Below, in pieces: positions 5,303 to 10,893 of a stretch of 10,893 bases of DNA; the stretch's first letter is position 1; every line of letters begins with the position of its first letter. The position numbers and the translations under genes were made by a program. Below the pieces are notes generated by a model. The model did not search any database. It was not told the DNA's origin and saw only the letters and a list, made by a program, of their open reading frames with translations. This stretch comes from Synergistaceae bacterium (lineage in GTDB: Bacteria > Synergistota > Synergistia > Synergistales > Synergistaceae). Location of the stretch: NCBI GenBank assembly GCA_031290815.1, contig JAISLO010000050.1, positions 1 to 10,893 of the forward strand, given 5' to 3'.

Positions 5303-6696
5303 GCAGGACTAAGACTCCGATTTCAGAACAGCCGCCTCATGAGCGAATCAAGAACTTCAAGGAGGTATGTCTCGGCTACACGCTGGAGGAAGGACGAGCC
5401 GAGGCGTCGCGCTGCCTGCAGTGCAAGGATGCCCCGTGCGTTCCCGGCTGCCCTGTCGCGATAGACATCCCTGGCTTCATACTCGCCATTAGGGACGGAG
5501 ACATGCCCGGGGCGGTCAAAATCATGTCCCGGTACACGAATCTGCCCGCCGTCTGCGGAAGGGTGTGCCCTCAGGAGACCCAGTGCGAGGGCGTGTGCAG
5601 GCTCGGTCGCGCGAAGAACGTCGAACCGGTGGCCATCGGCAAGCTCGAACGCCTCGTCGCCGATTGGAACTATGCTCAACCCACAGCGCTGGCGGCGGAG
5701 ATACCCCCGGTCAAGGCGGGGAGGGTCGCGGTCATAGGTTCTGGCCCGGCCGGGCTCACGGTGGCCGGCGATCTCGCCAAGCTGGGGTACGAGGTCACCA
5801 TGTACGAGGCTCTGCACGCGCCTGGGGGCGTGCTGATTTACGGGATTCCTGAGTTCAGGCTTCCCAAGTTCATAGTTGCGAAGGAAATAGAGGCCATCAC
5901 CGGCCTCGGCGTCAAGTTCGAGCCGAACGTAGTGACCGGCCTGACGGTGACGATGCAGGAGATAATGAGGGATTTCGACGCCTGTTTCATAGGGGTGGGG
6001 GCGGGAGCGCCTAACTTCCAGGGCATTCCGGGCACCGCGCTCTCGGGGGTTTACTCGGCGAGCGAGTACCTGACGCGCATCAACCTGATGCACGCTTATG
6101 AGTTTCCCTCCTACGACACCCCGGTGAAGAGGTCCAGGAGCGTCGTGGTCATAGGCGGAGGAAACGTGGCGATGGACGCGGCCCGCTCGGCAAAGCGGCT
6201 TGGAGCCGATGAGGTCGCTATCGTCTACCGCAGGTCTCTCACGGAGATGCCTGCCCGCATAGAGGAGTATCATCACGCGGTCGAGGAGGGGATAACATTT
6301 CACTGGCAGACTAACCCGACCGAGTATACGGACGACGGATCGGGCAAGCTCCGGGGCGTCAACTGCATAAGGACGGAGCTCGGCGAGCCGGACTCGTCGG
6401 GAAGAAGGCGTCCGGTCCCGATTCCGGGAAGCGAGTTCTTCATAGAGGCTGACACTGCGATCGAGGCCATAGGGCAGGGGGCGAACAGGGTCCTTCTCTC
6501 CGCGTTCCCCGAGCTCGAGCTCAACAAACGCGGTTACATAGAGGCGGATCCCAAGACCGGGGCGACGTCCGTTCCTGGAGTCTTTGCCGGAGGCGACATC
6601 GTGACTGGGGCGGCCACGGTAATACTCGCAATGGGAGCTGGCAAGGACGCCGCCGCAGCCATAGACGAATTTGTGAAGTCTAAAAAGAATAAATAA
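5293..6696 (+). CDS. nfnB: NfnB, large (GltD-like) subunit of the bifurcating ferredoxin:NADP oxidoreductase
   Basis: The product (467 residues) has the GltD/NfnB layout. The N-terminal iron-sulfur domain has two cysteine groups: CLQCKDAPCVPGC (Cys41, 44, 49, 53) and CGRVCPQETQCEGVC (Cys88, 92, 98, 102). These can hold two [4Fe-4S] clusters. An FAD Rossmann motif VIGSGPAG follows (about 147-154), then a second dinucleotide-binding motif VVIGGGNVAMDAARSA (about 285-300) and the C-terminal FAD motif GVFAGGDIVTGA (about 429-440). The length is normal for NfnB; the glutamate synthase small subunit GltD is the nearest alternative. Linkage to nfnA, with no glutamate synthase large subunit gene, favours NfnB. 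Together they move electrons between NADH, NADPH and ferredoxin, useful to a fermenting anaerobe. The start at 5293 overlaps the nfnA stop; AGGAGG sits 16 bases upstream, so expression probably depends on coupling. Confidence 0.88.
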   Translation: MAVSRTKTPISEQPPHERIKNFKEVCLGYTLEEGRAEASRCLQCKDAPCVPGCPVAIDIPGFILAIRDGDMPGAVKIMSRYTNLPAVCGRVCPQETQCEGVCRLGRAKNVEPVAIGKLERLVADWNYAQPTALAAEIPPVKAGRVAVIGSGPAGLTVAGDLAKLGYEVTMYEALHAPGGVLIYGIPEFRLPKFIVAKEIEAITGLGVKFEPNVVTGLTVTMQEIMRDFDACFIGVGAGAPNFQGIPGTALSGVYSASEYLTRINLMHAYEFPSYDTPVKRSRSVVVIGGGNVAMDAARSAKRLGADEVAIVYRRSLTEMPARIEEYHHAVEEGITFHWQTNPTEYTDDGSGKLRGVNCIRTELGEPDSSGRRRPVPIPGSEFFIEADTAIEAIGQGANRVLLSAFPELELNKRGYIEADPKTGATSVPGVFAGGDIVTGAATVILAMGAGKDAAAAIDEFVKSKKNK

Positions 6697-6720
6697 AAAA
6701 ATTACTGGAGGTCTGTACAC

Positions 6721-7674
6721 ATGCCATTTAACCTGCACGGGCGCAATTTTTTGACCCTGAAGGACTTTACCACGCAGGAGATCGAGTTTCTCCTGACGCT
6801 CGCCGCCGACCTGAAGGTGAAGAAGCGTATTCGCGACAGGCGGCAGCTCATGAGGGGCCGCAGCGTCGCGCTTATATTCGAGAAGCCGTCCACACGCACC
6901 AGATGCGCGTTTGCGATAGCAGCAAGCGACGAGGGCGCTCACTCCGAGTACCTCAACAGAAATGACATACACTTCGGCACAAAGGAGGACACCAAGGATA
7001 CGGCGAGGGTGCTCGGACGCATGTTCGACGGCATTCAGTTCCGCGGTTTCAAGCATTCGACCATCGAGGAACTGGCGAAATACGCCGGTGTTCCGGTGTG
7101 GAACGGCCTGACGGACGACTACCATCCCACGCAGATCCTGGCCGACATGCTCACGATAAAGGAACGCTTCGGTGAATTGAAGGGGCGCAGGCTCGTGTAC
7201 GTCGGCGACGCCCGCAACAACATGGGCAACTCACTGATGATAGGAAGCGCGAAGCTCGGCGTTCACTATGTCGGTTGTTCCCCGAAATCGCTGCAGCCGA
7301 CGCCGGAGCTCGTCGCCGAGTGCAGGCGGATCGCCGAAGAATCGACACTCGGCTCGACGATCACCCTGACCGACGACCCGAAGGAGGCCGTGCGCGGCGC
7401 TGACGTCATCTACACCGATGTTTGGTACTCCATGGGCGAGGAGGACAAGGCGGCGGAGCGCAAAAAAATGCTGGAGCCGTATCAGGTGAACATGGACCTC
7501 ATAAAGTCCACCGGAAACGATGAGACGATATTCCTGCACTGCCTGCCGGCGGTCAAGGGAAACGAGGTCACAGAGGAGGTCTTCGAGAGCCCGCGCTCCA
7601 TGGTGTTCGACGAGGCGGAGAACAGGCTGCACACCATAAAGGCCGTGATGGTCGCCACGATAGGAGATATATAG
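6721..7674 (+). CDS. argF: ornithine carbamoyltransferase
   Basis: This 317-residue enzyme joins carbamoyl phosphate and ornithine to give citrulline, or runs in reverse in arginine breakdown. Family motifs are all present: FEKPSTRTRCAF (53-64, carbamoyl-phosphate loop), DDYHPTQILADM (132-143), the ornithine-binding SMG loop (237-239) and HCLPA (273-277). Length is normal and no catalytic residue looks changed. TGGAGGT lies 9 bases before the ATG. It follows nfnB by 24 bases without a terminator, so it is in the same transcription unit and under the same leader RNA. No other arginine biosynthesis, arginine deiminase or carbamate kinase gene is in the window, so the anabolic (ArgF) or catabolic (ArcB) direction cannot be decided. 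In an amino-acid fermenter the catabolic role is possible. Confidence 0.93.
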   Translation: MPFNLHGRNFLTLKDFTTQEIEFLLTLAADLKVKKRIRDRRQLMRGRSVALIFEKPSTRTRCAFAIAASDEGAHSEYLNRNDIHFGTKEDTKDTARVLGRMFDGIQFRGFKHSTIEELAKYAGVPVWNGLTDDYHPTQILADMLTIKERFGELKGRRLVYVGDARNNMGNSLMIGSAKLGVHYVGCSPKSLQPTPELVAECRRIAEESTLGSTITLTDDPKEAVRGADVIYTDVWYSMGEEDKAAERKKMLEPYQVNMDLIKSTGNDETIFLHCLPAVKGNEVTEEVFESPRSMVFDEAENRLHTIKAVMVATIGDI

Positions 7675-7719
7675 CCGCCGAGGTCCTTTCGACATGAACG
7701 GAGGAATCAATACAGCATA

Positions 7720-8328
7720 ATGAAGATATTGCTTGACAACGCCGAGCTGCATCTCGATGAGGACGTGATCGAAGACGGCAGGGAGGCCATCTACGAAGAG
7801 GTAAGAAGGGAAACGGCCGCATCGGGGCGCGTGATAGTAGACATAATTGTCGACGGTGAGTCAGTCGGGGACGAGAACACATTCATGTCCCTCTCCGGCG
7901 GATCGGAGTTTCGCTTCATAACCCGGCCCATCAGGGGACTGATTCAGGAGAGCCTGCGAGAGGGGCAGAGGTATTTCATCGCCCTGAAGAACGGGCTGGA
8001 ATCCATCGCGGCCCTCCTGGAGGAATCGCGCGATCACGAGGCGCAGGCCAGGTTCTCACAGGCAATAGACGGCATCAGGTGGCTCACGGGCACGTTCAGC
8101 AAGAGCTGTATGCTGCTCGGGGTGCCGGAGAGGAGTCTGAAAACCGGCAACTTCGAGAGGGACTTCAAGGACTTGAACCGAGCCCTCTCGGATATAGAGA
8201 GAGCGATGGAGGGCGGAAAGACCATGAACCAGGCGTACATCATCAGGGACAGGCTGCTTCCGTCGATAGAGGTGTTCTCGAATTACTGGAAAGAAGTCTC
8301 GTCGTTTTTGGAGATGCCTCTCCAATAA
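7720..8328 (+). CDS. unrecognised 202-residue soluble protein
   Basis: I do not recognise the family. Residues 1-70 look like a small alpha/beta unit (MKILLDNAELHL, then VIVDIIVDGESVG). From about 75 to the end it is strongly helical with many charged residues and no membrane segment or signal peptide. One cysteine (about 134) is present and there are no metal or nucleotide motifs. It starts 45 bases after argF and lies in the same unit. GGAGG (about 7700-7704) is 15 bases before the ATG, which is long. An eight-codon ORF (7694-7720) ends in TAATG overlapping this ATG, so re-initiation is possible. Position between argF and the second leader RNA makes it the last gene of the first unit. No function is proposed. 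Confidence 0.75.
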   Translation: MKILLDNAELHLDEDVIEDGREAIYEEVRRETAASGRVIVDIIVDGESVGDENTFMSLSGGSEFRFITRPIRGLIQESLREGQRYFIALKNGLESIAALLEESRDHEAQARFSQAIDGIRWLTGTFSKSCMLLGVPERSLKTGNFERDFKDLNRALSDIERAMEGGKTMNQAYIIRDRLLPSIEVFSNYWKEVSSFLEMPLQ

Positions 8329-8338
8329 ATGGCTGTGT

Positions 8339-8344
8339 TATAAT
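8339..8344 (+). promoter_or_regulatory. extended -10 promoter before the second leader RNA
   Basis: A perfect TATAAT at 8339-8344 is preceded by TGT, giving an extended -10. No good -35 is found at 16-18 bases. It lies 11 bases past the stop of the preceding gene. A start point near 8349-8351 would put the RNA's first helix at its very 5' end, which supports the assignment. Confidence 0.6.
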
Positions 8345-8348
8345 CTAC

Positions 8349-8464
8349 GGACTTGGGGAAGCGCCGATTGGACCGCCGGGACGAAATCAAGTCCTTTGCG
8401 GACGCGGGTCCGTTAGGGCATAGGTCTTCAGCCCTTCGGGTCCTTTTGGATCAATCGGTCTTCC
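8349..8464 (+). promoter_or_regulatory. candidate pseudoknotted regulatory RNA, copy B (leader of the flippase-like gene)
   Basis: Helix 1 is GGACTTG (8349-8355) with CAAGTCC (8388-8394), a perfect 7 bp. Helix 2 is CCGATTG (8364-8370) with CAATCGG (8452-8458). It continues with G8371-T8451, an A-A mismatch and 8373-8374 with 8448-8449. On the outer side GGAAG (8357-8361) pairs with CTTCC (8460-8464). The order of strands is an H-type pseudoknot, as in copy A. Between them lie a 5-bp hairpin CGGAC/GTCCG (8399-8412) and an AGGGC/GCCCT hairpin (8415-8419 with 8431-8435). Pairs that differ from copy A do so in compensating ways. The loop core 8357-8386 holds the conserved GGAAGCGC and CGCCGGG(A)CGAAA. 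A cis-regulatory role is inferred from position; no known class comes to mind. Confidence 0.62.
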
Positions 8465-8469
8465 TTTAA

Positions 8470-8506
8470 TTTCACGGGAAGGGTGGTGGCCTTTTTGTCC
8501 GTGAAA
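8470..8506 (+). promoter_or_regulatory. hairpin enclosing the Shine-Dalgarno and start of the flippase-like gene
   Basis: TTTCACGG (8470-8477) pairs perfectly with CCGTGAAA (8499-8506). The loop holds the purine-rich GGAAGGG, and the 3' strand contains the likely GTG start (8501). The stem begins six bases after the pseudoknot ends. It lacks a U-tract, so it would act on translation rather than as a terminator. Confidence 0.5.
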
Positions 8507-9562
8507 AAGGGCCTGTCGATCTTCCTGCTGTTGAGTGCGGCTATGAGCGGGGCGCTCCTCTATCTCACGGTGGACAATTCCTCGCTGAAGTTTTTTGCCG
8601 GAGCAAATAAACTCGGGCTTGCGTTATCGGCGCTTCTCGTCGCCGTAATGTGGCTGCTCGACGCCGCGAAGCTATCCGCGCTGACGAGGGCGGCCGGCGA
8701 GAGCATCTCATACTGTCTGTCCCTCGAACTGGTGTGGCTGAACTACTTCGGATCGGCCATCACTCCGATGCAGAGCGGCGGAGGTCCGTTTCAGATGTAC
8801 CTCCTGTACAAGAACAACGTCAGCGTGGGCAAGTCGTTCGCAATAACGCTGATACGCACGATCCTCTCGATGCTGATACTTGGCCTGAGCATACCCTTTA
8901 GCCTCCTGATTCAGCAGGACCTTCCGGAATTGGGCTGGCTGATGAGAGGGTTCATAGTCTACGTGATGCTGTTCATAATGGCGGCGTGGCTCGGTTTTGT
9001 GCTGAGCCTCTTCCGCCCGAGGATCATAAAGAGATGGTTTGGGATTCTCATAATGATCCTCAACAGGCTGGGCGTCCTAAATCGCGGACGTGTCAGGAAG
9101 ATCATCAAGAACGCGAGCCGGGAGATAGACTCCTACAACCAGATCCTGAGGGGTTTTCTGACTACCGGGAGAAGGTATTTTCTGCTTGCTTTCGCGTTCG
9201 CGCTCGCGCACATGATCGTTTATCTCTCGATAATGCCCTGTCTGATATGGTCGCTCGGCTTTCAGGTGGAGTTCTTCCACTGCGTAATAATGCAGGCGCT
9301 GTTTTTGTTCATGCTGTACTTCGTCCCGACCCCTGGCGGGAGCGGCGCGGCCGAGGGCGGCGCGGCTCTCGTGTTCGGCGTATTCGCTCCCCGCAGCGTG
9401 GCCGGCGTGCTAGGAATAGGATGGCGCTTTCTAACGGAGTACACCGGGATCCTCCTGGGCGGGCTGGTGATCATGAAGCTCATCGGCTGGGGCCTGGTAA
9501 ACCAGATAATGACCAGAAACAGCCCCGAAGAGGCCGGATCGAGCGGAGACAAGGCGGCTTGA
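8501..9562 (+). CDS. flippase-like / lysylphosphatidylglycerol-synthase-type membrane protein (UPF0104 family)
   Basis: The product (353 residues from GTG 8501; 359 from GTG 8483) is a polytopic inner-membrane protein with about eight hydrophobic helices. Two family landmarks are visible: ITPMQSGGGPFQMYLLYKNN (about 87-106) and FVPTPGGSGAAEGG (about 274-287), which match the conserved 'P-x-GGxGxxE' region of the lysylphosphatidylglycerol synthase membrane domain / AglD-like family. The soluble aminoacyl-transferase domain of MprF is absent, so it would act alone in lipid or polyprenyl-lipid translocation or remain uncharacterised, as most short members do. I favour 8501 because VKKGLSIFLLL gives a normal basic-then-hydrophobic N-terminus and a purine-rich site lies upstream; the sites before 8483 and 8486 are too close. 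The gene's leader carries RNA copy B, and its stop overlaps the next start. Confidence 0.82.
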   Translation: MKKGLSIFLLLSAAMSGALLYLTVDNSSLKFFAGANKLGLALSALLVAVMWLLDAAKLSALTRAAGESISYCLSLELVWLNYFGSAITPMQSGGGPFQMYLLYKNNVSVGKSFAITLIRTILSMLILGLSIPFSLLIQQDLPELGWLMRGFIVYVMLFIMAAWLGFVLSLFRPRIIKRWFGILIMILNRLGVLNRGRVRKIIKNASREIDSYNQILRGFLTTGRRYFLLAFAFALAHMIVYLSIMPCLIWSLGFQVEFFHCVIMQALFLFMLYFVPTPGGSGAAEGGAALVFGVFAPRSVAGVLGIGWRFLTEYTGILLGGLVIMKLIGWGLVNQIMTRNSPEEAGSSGDKAA

Positions 9563-10137
9563 GCTCGCTCGTATTCAAGTACAGGGGCCTATTGTGGGGC
9601 GTCTTCGCCCTGGCGATACTGTTTCTGCCCGTAAGCGGCTCTCCGCTGAGGTTCGCTGTGTCCGTTCCCCTTCTCGCAGCGGGACAGGCGTTGAGGTTTT
9701 GGGCCGCCGGCGTCATCCCCAAATACAGGACGCTCGTGGTGGACGCGCCGGTTCTGGTCACGCACGGACCGTATGCCGCAATCCGCAACCCGCTGTATGC
9801 CGGAAACGCCATAATGGGCTTCGGCTGGTCGCTCATGGCAGGGTGGCCGTGGGTGCTGGCGTTTGCGGCCGCGTTTTCAGTCGTGTATTCGATGATCATA
9901 ATTCCGTGGGAGGAACGGTTTCTCCTTCAGAAGTTCGGCGAGAGTTACGCGGCATATAAGAAAGCTACGCCCAGCCTGATCCCCAGCATCACAACGGCAG
10001 CCGCCTCCGTCCGAAAATTCCGGGGCGGGTTCGACGCAGGCAAGTCCTGGGCCATGGAGCGCCACTCCCTTCGCATGAATACAACGCTGACCGCCCTCGT
10101 CCTCGCGAGGCTGCTCTGGGCGTTTTGGACGGGCTGA
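9559..10137 (+). CDS. isoprenylcysteine/phospholipid methyltransferase-like membrane protein
   Basis: The 192-residue product has membrane helices at about 8-28, 32-50, 80-92 and 96-116. It carries the family's C-terminal motifs: HGPYAAIRNPLYAGN (69-83), then PWEERFLLQKFGESYAAYKK (116-135) and a P-x-LIP end (138-142). These form the S-adenosylmethionine-binding and catalytic part of ICMT/PEMT-type methyltransferases. Bacteria lack prenylated CaaX proteins, so the real substrate is unknown; a lipid or polyprenyl compound is plausible. About 50 residues after LIP, including a hydrophobic stretch near 178-190, are an unusual tail. The start is a TTG at 9559 overlapping the upstream TGA in TTGA, so it is translationally coupled to the flippase-like protein. 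The open frame continues upstream to 8986, but that part is in the shadow of the membrane protein gene. Confidence 0.8.
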   Translation: MSSLVFKYRGLLWGVFALAILFLPVSGSPLRFAVSVPLLAAGQALRFWAAGVIPKYRTLVVDAPVLVTHGPYAAIRNPLYAGNAIMGFGWSLMAGWPWVLAFAAAFSVVYSMIIIPWEERFLLQKFGESYAAYKKATPSLIPSITTAAASVRKFRGGFDAGKSWAMERHSLRMNTTLTALVLARLLWAFWTG

Positions 10138-10141
10138 TCGT

Positions 10142-10893
10142 TCAGATATGTTCTATATCGCCGTACAGCCTCTCCCATGTGTCGTTATATATCTTTCCCT
10201 TTTCGACGAAGAGCGCCGCTACACCGTCCGCGATGGCGGCCTGTCCCACGGCTTCGGCGATCCTCGGCGTCGTCTCGCTGCCGAAGAACCTCGGGCAGAT
10301 GTGATCCACCGACAGGTTTCTCCTGTCCACCATGTTCGCCAGCGCGTCGGCCGCGGCCATGAGCATCGCATCCGTGACCTTTCTCGCCCTCACGTCGAGG
10401 GCTCCCCTGACGATCCCGGGGAACGCGTGAACGTTCAGTATGGTATTCGAGTCCTCGACCTTGCCGGATGCGTAGATATAAGCACCGGCCGCGCGGGCGT
10501 CCTCTGACCGTATTTCCGGCTCCGGCTGGGCCAGGGCCATGACGACCGGGCTTTTGCCCATCATCCCGATGTGTTCCTTCGAAACTATTCCGCTCCTCGA
10601 AAGCCCGATGAGAATGTCAGCGCCATCTATGGCCGCGTCGAGCCCGCCTTTCACACGCCTGGGGTTGGTTTTCTCTGCGATGTCCGTCTGCGCTGAGTTC
10701 ATATTGGGATACGAATCTCCGAGAATGCCCTCTTTGTCGAGCACTATGACGTCCTTCGCTCCAGCCTTCATGAGCAGGCCGGCCGACGATACCCCGGCTG
10801 ACCCCGCGCCCAGCACGACTATCCGAGCCTCCTCTATCCTTATGTTGATGAGCTTCAGCGAGTTCCTGACCGCGGAGAGGACCACGACGGCAG
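10142..10893 (-). CDS. malic enzyme (NAD(P)-dependent, oxaloacetate-decarboxylating), 5' part outside window
   Basis: About 249 C-terminal residues are visible; the N-terminal 130-150 with the catalytic Tyr/Lys region lie beyond the edge. The segment starts AVVLSAVRNSLKL, the usual lead-in to the NAD-binding domain, followed by RIVVLGAGSAGVSSAGLL (dinucleotide motif), then DILIGLSRSGIVSKE and NVHAFPGIVRGALDVRA. These mark the small bacterial malic enzymes that oxidise malate to pyruvate and CO2. Two usually conserved spots differ: the 'ANPxPEI' motif reads AQPEPEI, and 'GRSDxPNQVNN' reads GKVEDSNTILN. Both lie near the substrate, so the preferred substrate may be altered. It converges on the methyltransferase-like gene with only four bases between stops; no terminator is seen for either. 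It could be assigned to maeB/sfcA-type genes, but I give no symbol. Confidence 0.85.
   Translation of the reverse strand, partial: AVVVLSAVRNSLKLINIRIEEARIVVLGAGSAGVSSAGLLMKAGAKDVIVLDKEGILGDSYPNMNSAQTDIAEKTNPRRVKGGLDAAIDGADILIGLSRSGIVSKEHIGMMGKSPVVMALAQPEPEIRSEDARAAGAYIYASGKVEDSNTILNVHAFPGIVRGALDVRARKVTDAMLMAAADALANMVDRRNLSVDHICPRFFGSETTPRIAEAVGQAAIADGVAALFVEKGKIYNDTWERLYGDIEHI

Noticed and set aside
5323..7125. A 600-codon open frame on the minus strand opposite nfnB and argF
   Set aside because: It mirrors two well-supported enzymes, has Arg/Val/His-rich low-quality composition and no recognisable motif. Long antisense frames are expected opposite GC-rich codons.
8349..8464. HDV-like self-cleaving ribozyme, because the helix order is similar
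   Set aside because: No helix 3 directly abuts the 3' strand of helix 1, and copy A has no conserved catalytic C before the 3' strand of helix 2. The conserved core does not resemble HDV.
8986..9558. Upstream extension of the methyltransferase-like frame by 191 codons
   Set aside because: It lies wholly inside the flippase-like gene in another frame, is charged and Arg-rich, and the overlapping TTG at 9559 gives a family-sized protein.
1..10893. CRISPR arrays, rRNA genes and insertion sequences
   Set aside because: No regularly spaced repeats, rRNA signatures, or transposase with terminal inverted repeats were found.

Overview
The window reads as bacterial chromosome from a strict anaerobe with a GC-rich, amino-acid-fermenting style of gene content. 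A member of Synergistota is my best guess, from the company of NfnAB, an ornithine carbamoyltransferase, a lone prepilin and a SafE-type metal protein. No phylogenetic marker is present, so this is inference.

Positions 1-1720 are an accessory stretch, all on the minus strand and partly AT-rich. It holds the start of an unknown gene (1-61), a 71-codon protein matching only the N-terminal segment of tyrosine recombinases (80-295), a short relaxase-like relic (about 454-563), a small AT-rich gene (490-738) and a DUF4240 gene (947-1492). Clear promoters precede the last two. This looks like the worn remains of an integrative or mobilizable element that still carries expressed cargo.

Positions 1729-2673 carry a minus-strand type IV prepilin gene with a good terminator and an odd leader: a perfect Shine-Dalgarno with no start codon at normal distance, a 20-codon ORF, and an inverted repeat over the likely -35. 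Next, on the plus strand, is a copper-type fusion protein (heavy-metal-associated domain, SafE membrane domain, cupredoxin-like domain, cysteine tail).

Positions 4162-10137 hold two plus-strand transcription units. The first is nfnA-nfnB-argF-unknown gene: NfnAB balances NADH, NADPH and ferredoxin, and the carbamoyltransferase acts in arginine/citrulline metabolism. The second is a polytopic flippase-like membrane protein translationally coupled to an isoprenylcysteine/phospholipid methyltransferase-like protein. A divergent malic enzyme (minus strand, 5' part missing) meets them tail to tail at 10138.

The most interesting signal is non-coding. The leaders of both units (4312-4428 and 8349-8464) contain the same RNA motif: a 30-nt core identical at 25 positions, and two long-range helices in H-type pseudoknot order whose paired bases change together between copies. 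Each copy follows a TATAAT box, and each has a plausible way to hide or free the Shine-Dalgarno. I cannot match it to a known riboswitch class from memory, so it is offered as a candidate undescribed regulatory RNA.
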